A DNA stretch of 64,000 bases from Faecalitalea sp. UBA4312. GTDB lineage: Bacteria > Bacillota_I > Bacilli_A > Erysipelotrichales > Erysipelotrichaceae. Positions 1-7,900 of the stretch are shown here, piece by piece. Positions within the stretch are counted from its first letter, which is position 1. Every line of letters starts with the position of its first letter. The notes beneath the pieces were generated by a model. The model ran no database searches. It was not told the origin of the DNA and saw only the letters and a list, made by a program, of their open reading frames with translations. Made by a program: the position numbers and the translations under genes. The DNA is taken from positions 18,765-82,764 of the forward strand of contig DGUK01000026.1 in assembly GCA_002394635.1 (NCBI GenBank). Reading direction: 5' to 3'.

Positions 1-429
1 ACGTATACAGACATCGAAATTCCAGCTGGTGTCTCTCCATATAACGGTGGTTATATCAAAACAGAATTCCTGTCTCAAGGTGATAAGACAACCACATCCA
101 CCGGAACTGTCGAAAAGCAGGAAGAAGAAAAAGAGGAAGAGGAAGAAGATAAAGATTACACAGAAGAAACCGCATGTACAAGTACCGGCGGAACGTGGGA
201 TGCAATGAACAATGAATGCGTATACGACTGGCAAACGGAAGAAGATCCGTCCCAGACTGACCCAACAATCAATCCGACGTATCCGGATGATTCCGGTGAA
301 ACCTGGACCAATCCGACAACAGATCCAAATTATGGTGGTGGAACAGATTATACAGATCCTAACCTCTATCTGGGAGGTTGGATACAAATTCCTAGAAATT
401 GGTTATCCAATATATTCGAACTATTCTAA
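1..429 (+). CDS. C-terminal tail of a probable class A penicillin-binding protein (5' end outside window)
   Basis: Frame 1 is open from the first base to the TAA at 427-429. The visible 142 residues begin with a short folded-looking piece (IPAGVSPYNGGYIKTEFLSQ), then an acidic Glu/Lys-rich stretch, then a Thr/Pro/Asp/Gly-rich low-complexity tail with two Cys (ACTSTGG and NECVYDW). A segment of the 'KTEFLSQG' type followed by a disordered Thr/Pro-rich tail is typical of the extracellular C-terminus of bifunctional PBP1a-type transglycosylase/transpeptidases. The catalytic domains lie upstream of the window, so this is a family guess only; another secreted wall protein is possible. A strong hairpin-plus-T-run terminator follows directly. 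Confidence 0.45.
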   Translation, partial: TYTDIEIPAGVSPYNGGYIKTEFLSQGDKTTTSTGTVEKQEEEKEEEEEDKDYTEETACTSTGGTWDAMNNECVYDWQTEEDPSQTDPTINPTYPDDSGETWTNPTTDPNYGGGTDYTDPNLYLGGWIQIPRNWLSNIFELF

Positions 430-433
430 AATG

Positions 434-466
434 AAGGAGACATTCCGATTGGATGTCTCCTTTTCT
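434..466 (+). terminator. Rho-independent terminator after the PBP-like gene
   Basis: Arms AAGGAGACAT (434-443) and ATGTCTCCTT (453-462) flank a 9-nt loop and are followed by a T-rich run. It lies five bases after the stop codon. Confidence 0.85.
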
Positions 467-520
467 ATTGATAATTTTTTCACATATTTTCACATAAGAA
501 ACGGATAAAAATCAGATAGT

Positions 521-622
521 CTTTTACTATTATACTGTTGAGCAAAGAAAGTTGCTCAACATATATTTCTCTCTCCCTATTAAACAGAACATAAAACAAA
601 AAGCAGGATTCCCTGCTTTTTT
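521..622 (+). ncRNA. Candidate small RNA A, paralogous to the element at 1321-1438
   Basis: No ORF explains this stretch. It has an AT-rich -10-like TATTATACT (528-536), a perfect 8-bp hairpin GTTGAGCA/TGCTCAAC (537-544, 553-560) with an AAGAAAGT loop, a pyrimidine run TTCTCTCTCCC (567-577), and ends in a terminator hairpin (599-620) with a T-run. The same order of parts recurs 800 bp downstream. CTCTCTCCC is exactly complementary to the GGGAGAGAG ribosome-binding site of the nitroreductase mRNA. No consensus -35 was found, and expression is inferred, not shown. Confidence 0.4.
597..622. terminator. Bidirectional terminator between candidate sRNA A and the nitroreductase gene
   Basis: AAAAGCAGG (599-607) pairs with CCTGCTTTT (612-620) around a 4-nt loop. 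T-runs are present on both strands, so it can end both the plus-strand element and the convergent nitroreductase gene. Confidence 0.85.
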
Positions 623-623
623 G

Positions 624-1160
624 TTATTCATAGATTTTCAAAATGTCTTTTACCGGTTTTCTTCGTGGCGCACTTGGATCAATTGCCGGATGACCGATTG
701 CAAGGATAGCCGTAATCGATTGACTAGGCGGCACAGAAAGCAGATCACGTATCTTTTTTTCATCACGAACCCCCATCACCAAGGTTCCATACCCCATATC
801 ATACGCTTTTAACGCCATGTTCTGACAAGCAAGTCCACAATCGAAATAGCCCCAGTTTCCTCCGACTTCATTATCCGGGCTTCCATTTTTCGCATAACCT
901 GACAATCCTTTTTCAAAACAAATAACGATAAAACAAGAGGCATTTCGCGTATTGTTTGAATTCCGTGCCGGTAGACATTCTTTTAGCTTTCTTTTCATCT
1001 CTGCAGATTTAACCGCATAATATCGAGGTACTTGTGTATTTTTCCAGGATGGTGCCATTTCTCCCGCATGAACAATCGATTCAATATCTTCATTGGGGAT
1101 CTTGCCGGAGGTATATAACCGAATACTTCTTCTTTTCTCAATAGCCTGACTGATTTCCAT
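624..1160 (-). CDS. Nitroreductase-family FMN oxidoreductase
   Basis: A 178-residue protein of the nitroreductase superfamily, which uses FMN and NAD(P)H to reduce nitro, quinone or flavin substrates as a homodimer in the cytoplasm. The N-terminal AIEKRRSIRLY carries the Arg-x-Ser-x-Arg phosphate-binding signature. The C-terminal half has the usual GLACQNMALKAYDMGYGT helix and an ILAIGHP strand. An upstream in-frame ATG at 1172 is possible, but GGGAGAGAG sits between the two ATGs at proper distance only from the second, so 1160 is preferred. The gene stands alone, with the bidirectional terminator just past its stop. The natural substrate cannot be read from sequence. Confidence 0.85.
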   Translation of the reverse strand: MEISQAIEKRRSIRLYTSGKIPNEDIESIVHAGEMAPSWKNTQVPRYYAVKSAEMKRKLKECLPARNSNNTRNASCFIVICFEKGLSGYAKNGSPDNEVGGNWGYFDCGLACQNMALKAYDMGYGTLVMGVRDEKKIRDLLSVPPSQSITAILAIGHPAIDPSAPRRKPVKDILKIYE

Positions 1161-1320
1161 ACTCTCTCCCATTAGTTAGTAACAGCTTACTAAAGTATAC
1201 ACCACTTCCTCTTAAATGAAAACCATCCTTCCGTATTTTTTTATAATTTTTAGTTTATTCTCCCATAATTTAGAATCATCTCACATGCTTTCACATCGAT
1301 CTTTGTTAATGACACGATGA

Positions 1321-1438
1321 TTCTTTTGTATCATAACAGTGAGCTAAGAAAGCTCTTAATATAGATGCATACTTCATATATCTCTCTATCCTTACACATA
1401 ATATATGAAATCAAAAAAAGCGGTTATCCGCTTTTTTG
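1321..1438 (+). ncRNA. Candidate small RNA B, paralogous to the element at 521-622
   Basis: Same order of parts as element A: CTTTTGTATCAT upstream (TATCAT at 1329-1334), hairpin GAGCT/AGCTC (1341-1345, 1351-1355) with an AAGAA loop, pyrimidine motif ATATCTCTCTATCC (about 1379-1392), and a terminator hairpin at 1414-1437. The closing base pair next to the loop is A-T in A and T-A in B while the loop is kept, a small covariation that favours a folded RNA. It could instead be the remains of a duplicated intergenic segment. Confidence 0.38.
1412..1438. terminator. Bidirectional terminator overlapping the HAD gene stop codon
   Basis: AAAAAAGCGG (1414-1423) pairs with CCGCTTTTTT (1428-1437) around a TTAT loop. 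The TAA of the HAD gene on the minus strand falls in the loop. Confidence 0.85.
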
Positions 1439-2299
1439 ATTTTTCAATATCTCATAGATACCCTGCTCATCATTGGAAAGAGTAACATGGCCAGCCGCTT
1501 GTTTGACAATCTGCTCTGCCTGTCCCATCGCATAGCTATGATGTGACAAAGGAAACATAGGGATGTCATTTTCAGCATCTCCGAAGATCATTATTTCATC
1601 TGCTGTCCATCCATTCCGAACCATCAAGTGTTTCAGCATCGTTCCTTTATCAAAGTCTTTAGCGACGATTTCGATGTTTCGAATACTGCTGCGAAATATC
1701 GAATAATGTCCTGACAGGTCATCCAATACCTGGTTATAATACGTTTCTGTTTGTTGTGCGTCATTCAAATAATTCACTTTTCGAATCGTTTGTGGAATCT
1801 GCTCAAATGACTGTATATAATGAATATCCGGATACCCGTCACGCAGATCATCCAGCCATGAGCAAGGGCCGGCTGTCCAGGGATAATCGATTGATACGTT
1901 TCGTTCTACCCGCAATTTTCTTTTTATTTCATACAATTGATCAGGAATATAAACATAGATACCGTCATCATAGAGAGCCCATATCTCACAATTCAGATTT
2001 TTCCCATAACCGAATAATTCATTGACCTGTTCCGGCTCTAAATGACCAGGAGCTTCTCTACTTCCCTTTTCAAGATCACAACAGCACAATCCGTTAAACT
2101 CGATTAGATAGCCACCATATTCCGGCATGTGCAATTGTTTCGCATAAGGTAACAACCGCCGATAGTTCCGCCCGCTGGCTAATACAAGACGTATTCCTTG
2201 TTGCTGCATCCGTATCAGAATCTGTTTTGTTTCTGTACGAATATGATTGGTCCCATCAAGAAGTGTACCATCCATATCCATCACAATTGCTTTTATCAT
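1424..2299 (-). CDS. Cof-type HAD-superfamily hydrolase
   Basis: A 291-residue cytoplasmic HAD phosphatase of the Cof/YidA type, likely acting on sugar phosphates or other small phosphorylated metabolites. Motif I is DMDGTLL (residues 8-14, nucleophilic Asp then acid/base Asp). Motif II is the LASGRN segment. Motif IV is GDAENDIPMF near residues 240-249, preceded by a conserved Lys in DKGTMLKHL. The long middle part is a type IIB cap domain. It starts 4 bp after the sstT stop codon, so the two genes are co-transcribed, although no functional link is obvious. The AAGGA just before the ATG is very close, so start efficiency may rely on coupling. Substrate is not predictable. Confidence 0.85.
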   Translation of the reverse strand: MIKAIVMDMDGTLLDGTNHIRTETKQILIRMQQQGIRLVLASGRNYRRLLPYAKQLHMPEYGGYLIEFNGLCCCDLEKGSREAPGHLEPEQVNELFGYGKNLNCEIWALYDDGIYVYIPDQLYEIKRKLRVERNVSIDYPWTAGPCSWLDDLRDGYPDIHYIQSFEQIPQTIRKVNYLNDAQQTETYYNQVLDDLSGHYSIFRSSIRNIEIVAKDFDKGTMLKHLMVRNGWTADEIMIFGDAENDIPMFPLSHHSYAMGQAEQIVKQAAGHVTLSNDEQGIYEILKNQKSG

Positions 2300-2303
2300 T
2301 TCC

Positions 2304-3563
2304 TTATTTCTTTTTCTTCCGGTTCATAAAATCAGGTAGCTCACGGCCCTCTTTTAACCATTGTGCATATTCAGCCGTTGCTGCAAACATTACGTCTCCT
2401 GATGAGTTCAATGCCGTTTCCACGCTGTCCTGTACCACGCCAATGATAAATCCAATCCCCACTGCCTGCATGGCAATATCTCCGGAAATACCAAATAAAG
2501 AACAAGCCATCGGAATCAGTAATAATGAACCTCCGGCTACTCCACTGGCTCCACACGCCGCAAATGTTGCTAATACACTCAGCACAAAGGCGGTGGCTAT
2601 ATCCACATGAATTCCCATCGTATGTGCAGTTGCCAAGGCAAAGACCGTTATCGTAATGGCAGCTCCATCCATGTTGATGGTAGCCCCCAGCGGAATGGAA
2701 ACAGAATACATTTCCTCATCTAGTCCCAGCTTTTCACACAACGCCATATTAATGGGGATATTAGCTGCTGAACTTCTTGTAAAGAACGCCATCAATCCGC
2801 TCTCTTTCAAACATCTAAATACCAGTGGATACGGGTTTCTGCGTAAAAACAGGAAAGAGATCAACGGATCAACAATCAGTGCCACAGCCAGCATACATCC
2901 GACCAAAAGCAATAAAAGTTTACCGTACGAAGTGAAAATTTCCAGACCGTTCTGTGATATCGATGCATAGGATAGCCCTAGAATACCAAACGGAGCAAAT
3001 TCAATAATCCAGCGTACCAGCTGGGAAATGCCTTCGGATATGTCCACAAGCATCTGTTTTGTCTGATCAGAAGCAAGGCTTTTCAAAGCCAGGCCCAACA
3101 GAATAGACCAGAATAAGATGCTGACATAGTTTGCCGTTGCCAAGGCTTCTACCGGATTGGAAACAACATTATTAATCAGGTTGGCAATAACCTCTCCAAT
3201 TCCTGATGGAGCCGCTTCCTGTGCTACTTCTCCGCTCAGAACCAATGTCTGTGGGAATAAATAACTGCCCACAACAGCTACAACGGCAGCCAGTAAAGTA
3301 CTTAACATGTATAAGAAGATAACTCGTACAAAGCGCCTGTCCATTTTGCTGTTTGATTGAGCCAGAGAACTGGTAATCAAGACAAAAACAAGTATTGGCG
3401 CAATCGAACGCAATGACCCTTTGAATACATCACCTAATACACTGATCCATTGTAGATCCTTAAATAAAACACCTAAGACTGTACCTATGATCAATCCAAT
3501 CAAGATTCGGATAATCAAGCTGGTTGACCGGTATCTTTGAATACACTTCTTCAATCCATTCAT
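2304..3563 (-). CDS. sstT: Serine/threonine:Na+ symporter SstT
   Basis: A 419-residue member of the dicarboxylate/amino acid:cation symporter family, close in length to E. coli SstT (414 aa). It imports L-serine and L-threonine with Na+. Visible features include the N-terminal membrane helix IIRILIGLIIGTVLGVLF, the hairpin-region serines in FFTRSSAANIPINMALCEKLG, and the NMDGAAITI motif that shapes the cation and substrate sites in this family. The GGGAG site ahead of the ATG is well placed. It heads a two-gene operon with the HAD hydrolase. Serine uptake fits amino-acid fermentation, and use of Na+ agrees with the Na+-type ATP synthase encoded further on. Confidence 0.88.
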   Translation of the reverse strand: MNGLKKCIQRYRSTSLIIRILIGLIIGTVLGVLFKDLQWISVLGDVFKGSLRSIAPILVFVLITSSLAQSNSKMDRRFVRVIFLYMLSTLLAAVVAVVGSYLFPQTLVLSGEVAQEAAPSGIGEVIANLINNVVSNPVEALATANYVSILFWSILLGLALKSLASDQTKQMLVDISEGISQLVRWIIEFAPFGILGLSYASISQNGLEIFTSYGKLLLLLVGCMLAVALIVDPLISFLFLRRNPYPLVFRCLKESGLMAFFTRSSAANIPINMALCEKLGLDEEMYSVSIPLGATINMDGAAITITVFALATAHTMGIHVDIATAFVLSVLATFAACGASGVAGGSLLLIPMACSLFGISGDIAMQAVGIGFIIGVVQDSVETALNSSGDVMFAATAEYAQWLKEGRELPDFMNRKKKK

Positions 3564-3703
3564 ATTTTTTCTCCCTTATACTTACGATATCATGTTTATA
3601 CAAAAGAAACATCTATTTTTTATTTAGCTTTTTTAAATTATTATTATTTGTTCCTTATTTTTTTGATGCTTTGTTTTTCATATAAATTTTTTAAAAAAAT
3701 AAC

Positions 3704-3732
3704 TTGTAAATCACCCTAAGCTATGCTATTAT
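3704..3732 (+). promoter_or_regulatory. Sigma-A promoter of tRNA-Asn
   Basis: TTGTAA (3704-3709), a 17-bp spacer and TATTAT (3727-3732), ending 17 bp before the mature tRNA 5' end. Confidence 0.65.
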
Positions 3733-3749
3733 TATTGAGCGTTGGCAAT

Positions 3750-3825
3750 GCCTCCATAGCTCAGTCGGTAGAGCGTCCGGCTGTTAACCGGCAGGTCACA
3801 AGTTCGAGTCTTGTTGGAGGCGCCA
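3750..3825 (+). tRNA. tRNA-Asn (GTT), CCA encoded
   Basis: Acceptor arm GCCTCCA (3750-3756) pairs with TGGAGGC (3815-3821), followed by discriminator G and encoded CCA. The anticodon loop CTGTTAA gives anticodon GTT, and the T-loop is TTCGAGT. It stands alone, with its own promoter and terminator. Confidence 0.97.
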
Positions 3826-3848
3826 TTTTTTTATGCTTAAAAACATTT

Positions 3849-3884
3849 CCTGATCCTGTGTATTACAGCGCATCAGGTTTTTTT
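3849..3884 (+). terminator. Terminator after tRNA-Asn
   Basis: CCTGAT ... ATCAGG with an inner CTGT/ACAG stem, followed by seven T. Confidence 0.8.
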
Positions 3885-4132
3885 CTTATTATTTACGTTT
3901 TGTCGATTGCCTCTACCTCCATAAAACCAGGGCGTTGCTCATAGTAACATACTTTGTTTCTTAACAAATAGTTTTTTCTAGAATCTGATCAATATTGTCT
4001 GTCGTATGATCAACTGACGGTATTTCTGAGCAAATAAAGAACAGGACCTGATGATTCCAATGGATAAATCTTTCAAAAAATAACGTTGGGTAATGCGCAC
4101 TTTATTCCAACGTTATATTCATAGAGTTCTGG
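3885..4132. other. Non-coding gap with one orphan long hairpin
   Basis: About 250 bp without a credible gene. It contains perfect 10-bp arms ATAACGTTGG and CCAACGTTAT (about 4079-4114), which on the minus strand are followed by six T and so look like a terminator, although no minus-strand gene precedes it. A short minus-strand frame beyond it reads plausibly for about 38 codons but has no start and ends in a stop, so I do not call a gene. Confidence 0.4.
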
Positions 4133-4161
4133 TTTACTCTTATTTCGAATTGTAATATAAT
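4133..4161 (+). promoter_or_regulatory. Promoter of the 113-aa hypothetical gene
   Basis: TTTACT (4133-4138), 17-bp spacer, TATAAT (4156-4161), 43 bp ahead of the ATG. Confidence 0.6.
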
Positions 4162-4204
4162 AAATATAACTTTTAATGTTGATATAAATCAGGAAAGGAG
4201 TATC

Positions 4205-4546
4205 ATGACAGATCAGTTTGTTCTTAAATACGAAACTTTAGATGGAGATATTGGTAAAATAGTCTATGATGCAGATGGAGATATATATGTACATTACCGC
4301 ATTCAGGATTTCTCCAAAACGATTCCTGTCTATGCAGGAAACCGGCTATATTTTTATGAAATGTTTAAACATGTTGTTATGGATATCAAACGAATCATTG
4401 ACGCTGATCCGGTATTTATTCGTAAAATCAATGAATCCATATTTAATCAGGATACGGATGATTTGTCCAGTTTCTACTTCTGGCAAATTCCTGACTATCA
4501 TATGGATCGATACATGGAAGCTAAAAAGCTGTTTTCCCAAATGTAA
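4205..4546 (+). CDS. Hypothetical small acidic protein, 113 aa
   Basis: I do not recognise a family. The start is well supported by AGGAAAGGAG five bases before the ATG and a consensus promoter upstream. The protein is soluble, acidic and rich in aromatic residues (for example SSFYFWQIPDYHMDRYMEA near the C-terminus), with no signal peptide, membrane helix or cysteine motif. The alternating hydrophobic/Asp-Gly pattern at the N-terminus (DGDIGKIVYDADGDIYVHY) suggests beta strands. It is monocistronic and converges on tagD, sharing a bidirectional terminator. Codon use resembles its neighbours. Confidence 0.75.
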   Translation: MTDQFVLKYETLDGDIGKIVYDADGDIYVHYRIQDFSKTIPVYAGNRLYFYEMFKHVVMDIKRIIDADPVFIRKINESIFNQDTDDLSSFYFWQIPDYHMDRYMEAKKLFSQM

Positions 4547-4580
4547 AGACAGGATGTTCTTACGGCATCCTGTCTTTATT
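4545..4580. terminator. Bidirectional terminator between the hypothetical gene and tagD
   Basis: Perfect 12-bp arms AAAGACAGGATG (4545-4556) and CATCCTGTCTTT (4566-4577). It overlaps the stop codon of the plus-strand gene. Confidence 0.88.
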
Positions 4581-4588
4581 TATGCTTA

Positions 4589-5041
4589 TTAATGGTCAGG
4601 ATCTGTGTTGATGTAATCGTGGTTGGTTTCACTTTCTCCAACGCTGGCTGCATCGTACAGATCTTTTTTCATCTGGCTGCTGGAAATCTCCGGTGTTCTA
4701 GGAAGATAAACAACTTCAACACCTTCTTCTTTCAGGAAATCAAATTTTCCTTCCCAGTCATCTCCCATTACAAAGGTATCCACATGATATTCATGCATAT
4801 CCGTACGTTTTTGTGACCAGTTTTCTTCCGGTATAACCAAATCAACATAACGAATGGCTTCTACCAATGCTTTTCTTTGTTCATAGGTAAAATAGCACTT
4901 CTTATGTTTTTCGTTCCAGTTGAACTCATCTGTAGAGATAACAACAATCAGATAATCGCCTAAAGCCTTAGCTCTTCTCAACAAGTTAATGTGTCCATAA
5001 TGCAATAAATCATAAGTTCCATAAGTAATTACGCGTTTCAT
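4589..5041 (-). CDS. tagD: Glycerol-3-phosphate cytidylyltransferase
   Basis: A 150-residue enzyme that joins CTP and sn-glycerol 3-phosphate to CDP-glycerol, the donor for glycerol-type teichoic acids. The nucleotidyltransferase HxGH motif is HYGH (residues 14-17) in TYGTYDLLHYGHINLLRRAK. The second signature RTPEISSSQMK corresponds to the family's R-T-x-G-I-S-T-T, with Glu-Ile-Ser-Ser replacing the usual residues. An ATG ten codons upstream is open, but AGAAAGAGG lies at the right distance from the ATG at 5041. The gene follows gpsA, which makes its substrate, so the pair forms a short CDP-glycerol supply operon. It is somewhat longer than B. subtilis TagD because of an acidic tail. Confidence 0.9.
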   Translation of the reverse strand: MKRVITYGTYDLLHYGHINLLRRAKALGDYLIVVISTDEFNWNEKHKKCYFTYEQRKALVEAIRYVDLVIPEENWSQKRTDMHEYHVDTFVMGDDWEGKFDFLKEEGVEVVYLPRTPEISSSQMKKDLYDAASVGESETNHDYINTDPDH

Positions 5042-5092
5042 TTCCGAACCTCTTTCTTTCTGTTTTATCAACTGTTCTTCATCAGAATCTGC

Positions 5093-6091
5093 TTAATACC
5101 GGTTTAGTTCTGATTTTTCTTCACGTTCCATCAATTCCCGAATGACATCCTCTGGTTGTTTGTGCTCGTTGATGACCGCATTGACAGCGGAAACAATCGG
5201 CATTTCAGCATCATATTCCTTCGACAGCTTCATAGCTGCCGGAATCGCATGAATGCCTTCTACAACCATTCCTACTTCTTTGACAGCCTGTTCCACCGAT
5301 AATCCGGTTCCAATCAAATACCCTGCTCTGTTGTTGCGGGAATGCTCACTAGTAGCCGTAACAATCAGGTCTCCAACACCTGCCAGCCCGGAGAAGGTTC
5401 GTTCTTTACATCCCATTTTCATTCCCAAACGACCGATTTCAACAGCTCCGCGAGTTATTAAGGCAGCTCGGGCATTATCGCCGTAACCCTGCCCTTTAGC
5501 GATTCCGCTTGCCAAAGCCACTATATTCTTTAAGGCACCACACAGTTCCACGCCAAGGATATCCTTATTGGTATATACCCGCATTTTCGGTGTAGAAAAA
5601 ACCTTTTGTACCGTTAAGGCTGCCTGCTCATCCCGGGAAGCAGATACAATGGTCGTCAATAAGTCCAAAGCCACTTCTTCAGCATGCGTGGGACCGGATA
5701 AAGCGACCAGTCGCTGATGTCCCTGCAAAACATCCTGAAGGATTCCGGTCATTGTCAATAAAGTATCCGGTTCTATTCCTTTGGCGACATCGACAATCAG
5801 TTGATTATCCGGAATATAAGGCTTGGCCTGCACAGCGGTATTACGAACAAATACAGACGGCACCGCAAATACGATGATATCCTTTTGCCGGCATGCTTCT
5901 TCCAGATTCCCAGTAAAGATAATCGCATCCGGAATGACCATACCCGGCAGGTTTTTATGAACCCGTTTCGTTGACAGATCACGAATCTCCTGATCGATCG
6001 GTGACCACATCATCACATCATGACCGGCATTCGATAATAATCTTCCAAGTGCCGTTCCCCAGGTTCCCGTTCCTAGTACTCCTATTTTCAA
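5093..6091 (-). CDS. gpsA: NAD(P)H-dependent glycerol-3-phosphate dehydrogenase
   Basis: This enzyme reduces dihydroxyacetone phosphate to sn-glycerol 3-phosphate for phospholipid and teichoic-acid synthesis. The Rossmann motif GTGTWGTALGR is at the N-terminus, followed by GPTHAEEVA, the catalytic-lysine region LKNIVALASGIAKG, and LAGVGDLIVTATSEHSRN. The likely start is the TTG at 6091, giving MKIGVLGTGTWG (332 aa): GAGG stands nine bases upstream, and no ATG is available. Transcripts may also read in a hairpin of the 5' region (6114-6133). tagD follows 51 bp downstream. Confidence 0.92.
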   Translation of the reverse strand: MKIGVLGTGTWGTALGRLLSNAGHDVMMWSPIDQEIRDLSTKRVHKNLPGMVIPDAIIFTGNLEEACRQKDIIVFAVPSVFVRNTAVQAKPYIPDNQLIVDVAKGIEPDTLLTMTGILQDVLQGHQRLVALSGPTHAEEVALDLLTTIVSASRDEQAALTVQKVFSTPKMRVYTNKDILGVELCGALKNIVALASGIAKGQGYGDNARAALITRGAVEIGRLGMKMGCKERTFSGLAGVGDLIVTATSEHSRNNRAGYLIGTGLSVEQAVKEVGMVVEGIHAIPAAMKLSKEYDAEMPIVSAVNAVINEHKQPEDVIRELMEREEKSELNRY

Positions 6092-6113
6092 TGTATCAAA
6101 CCTCAATTTCTTT

Positions 6114-6133
6114 AGGCAGGTTAATTCCTGCCT
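6114..6133. other. Hairpin in the gpsA 5' region
   Basis: AGGCAGG (6114-6120) and CCTGCCT (6127-6133) around TTAATT. The T-run follows on the plus strand only, so it would terminate plus-strand (antisense) transcription. On the minus strand it forms a plain hairpin between the histidine kinase stop and the gpsA start. Confidence 0.5.
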
Positions 6134-6162
6134 TTTTATTATACCACTAATTTAACTACTTG

Positions 6163-7227
6163 TTATATCTTATCACATGTAATCACAAAGGCTTTTGTAT
6201 ACGTTTCATACGGCTGCTTCAGCTGTATTGTATACTGATGTAGTTCCACTATCCTTTTTACAATTGATAAACCCAGGCCACTGCCTTCGGATTTTCTCGA
6301 AGCATCTCCTCTTACGAAAGGTTCGAACAACGCCTGTCCCTGATGGAGTTCCACACCATTATCCGCTATGATGATCTGAATCGCACCGGCAATTTCCTTG
6401 AGCTGCACTTTAATTGTTGTCCCTTCTTCATTATGACGAATGGCATTGATCAACAAATTCGCAATAACACGGCTCATCTGTGTTTCATCCGCATAGATAG
6501 TACAAACGGTTTCCGGAATATCTATCTCCATTTCCATTTGCCTTTTTTCAGCATCCGGATATAAATTCGCCGCCTCACGCATCAGCATCTCATTGATATC
6601 GACTTTCTGCCGATGAATTGAAAAACCGATACTATCCACCTTTGTGTATTCAAATAAAACGGAAATCAAATCTGACATTTTTTTTGACTGATTATATATA
6701 GACTGAATATATTCCTTTTTTGTATCTGAATCTGAGATCATATTGTCCTTTAAGGCCTGCGACATACCTTGGATGGAGGTGATCGGTGTACGCAGGTCAT
6801 GGGCCACATTCGATAACATCTGATTTCGTTTTTTTATTGTTTCCATCTGTTTTTCTTCCTGTTCTTTTTGGATCTTTGTCATTTTTCTCTCCACTCCGGA
6901 CGCAAAGACAATACTTCCAATCACAACAGGAAGCAGGATCAAAGCAACCATCAATACGACAAACAGGAAGGAAAACGACTGGCTCAACAGCCCCCATAAA
7001 CCAATCTGCCCGGTTCCTAACAGAAAGTTGCGAAAGATGTATGTGATCCAGGCAAGCCATGTCCCTAAGGAAAATGACTGTGTAAAAGGAATCTGTAATA
7101 AGTATTTTAAAAATGGCCCAAACACCAATATTTCCAGTTCCATGATCACAACTTCTGCTAATACCACAAGAACAATCGTAAGACAAAACTGCCGAATCAG
7201 ATATCTCTTTAAATTATCCCTTTTCAA
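6163..7227 (-). CDS. Sensor histidine kinase of a two-component system
   Basis: A 354-residue membrane histidine kinase. Two transmembrane segments (residues about 13-36 and 84-109) enclose a short extracellular loop. The HisKA domain carries the phospho-acceptor His143 in SNVAHDLRTPITS. The ATPase domain shows the N box (VIANLLINAIRHN), a G1-type IIIADNGVEL and the G2 box SEGSGLGLSIVKRIV. I place the start at a TTG at 7227, which overlaps the last codons of the response-regulator gene; the open frame continues upstream without a better start. It resembles VanS-like kinases in size and layout. The signal is unknown; the short sensor loop suggests a membrane or envelope cue. Confidence 0.88.
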   Translation of the reverse strand: MKRDNLKRYLIRQFCLTIVLVVLAEVVIMELEILVFGPFLKYLLQIPFTQSFSLGTWLAWITYIFRNFLLGTGQIGLWGLLSQSFSFLFVVLMVALILLPVVIGSIVFASGVERKMTKIQKEQEEKQMETIKKRNQMLSNVAHDLRTPITSIQGMSQALKDNMISDSDTKKEYIQSIYNQSKKMSDLISVLFEYTKVDSIGFSIHRQKVDINEMLMREAANLYPDAEKRQMEMEIDIPETVCTIYADETQMSRVIANLLINAIRHNEEGTTIKVQLKEIAGAIQIIIADNGVELHQGQALFEPFVRGDASRKSEGSGLGLSIVKRIVELHQYTIQLKQPYETYTKAFVITCDKI

Positions 7228-7900
7228 GTCGATACCCCAATCCACGTATTGTCTTGATATATTCAGAAGGATTTTGTGACAGTTTTGCCCGCAGCTTGCT
7301 AATACATACCATGATATTGTTATCAGCAATCACATAATCCTCGTTCCATCCATGTTCATATATCTGCTGCTTAGTAAAAACCTTTCCCGGATGTTCCATA
7401 AATAAAGCCATGATCCGGTATTCAACCGATGTCAGATCTATGATCTCATTTCCTTTTTTCAAAGTACAGGATTCCGGATCCAACACCAGATCCCGACATG
7501 TCAACAAGCGCACATCCTCTTGTGCGGCTCCTAGTTTTTTCCATCGACGCATATTCGAATTTACACGTGCTACAGCTTCCAATGGATTGAACGGTTTTAC
7601 GATATAATCATCCGCCCCCAGATCCAATCCCAGGATCTTATCCGAATCCTGATCTCTGGCAGAAAGAATGATCACAGGAATCGAATATGTATGACGAATT
7701 TCCTTCAAGACCTGAAATCCATCCTTCTTTGGCATCATGATATCCAAAAGGCAAAGATCCACTGTTTCTTTATTCATTATATCCATTGCCATCTGCCCGT
7801 CAGAAGATTCCAGCACATGATACCCCGCATTTTCCAAATAGAGTTTTAGAACCATACGGATCTCTTTTTCATCATCTGCAATCAAAATAGTCGGCGTCAT
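7214..7900 (-). CDS. OmpR/PhoB-family response regulator
   Basis: 228 residues. The receiver domain has the acidic pair Asp9-Asp10 (IADDEKE), phospho-acceptor Asp53 (CLLDIMMP), the conserved Ser in ILSARD and Lys in DYIVKPF. The C-terminal winged helix ends in the usual GKVFTKQQIYEHGW and IKTIRGLGYRLEKG. ATG overlaps the stop of the DUF975 gene by 4 bp (ATGA), and its own 3' end overlaps the kinase start, so the three genes are translationally coupled. It probably regulates this operon through the spaced CTTAA half-sites upstream of the DUF975 gene (inference). Confidence 0.93.
   Translation of the reverse strand: MTPTILIADDEKEIRMVLKLYLENAGYHVLESSDGQMAMDIMNKETVDLCLLDIMMPKKDGFQVLKEIRHTYSIPVIILSARDQDSDKILGLDLGADDYIVKPFNPLEAVARVNSNMRRWKKLGAAQEDVRLLTCRDLVLDPESCTLKKGNEIIDLTSVEYRIMALFMEHPGKVFTKQQIYEHGWNEDYVIADNNIMVCISKLRAKLSQNPSEYIKTIRGLGYRLEKG

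Noticed and set aside
3723..3944. 73-aa ORF over tRNA-Asn
   Set aside because: It is a read-through of the tRNA and its terminator.
6114..6133. Terminator of the histidine-kinase operon
   Set aside because: The T-run is on the plus strand and the hairpin lies upstream of the kinase stop's far side (in the gpsA leader), so it cannot end that minus-strand operon.
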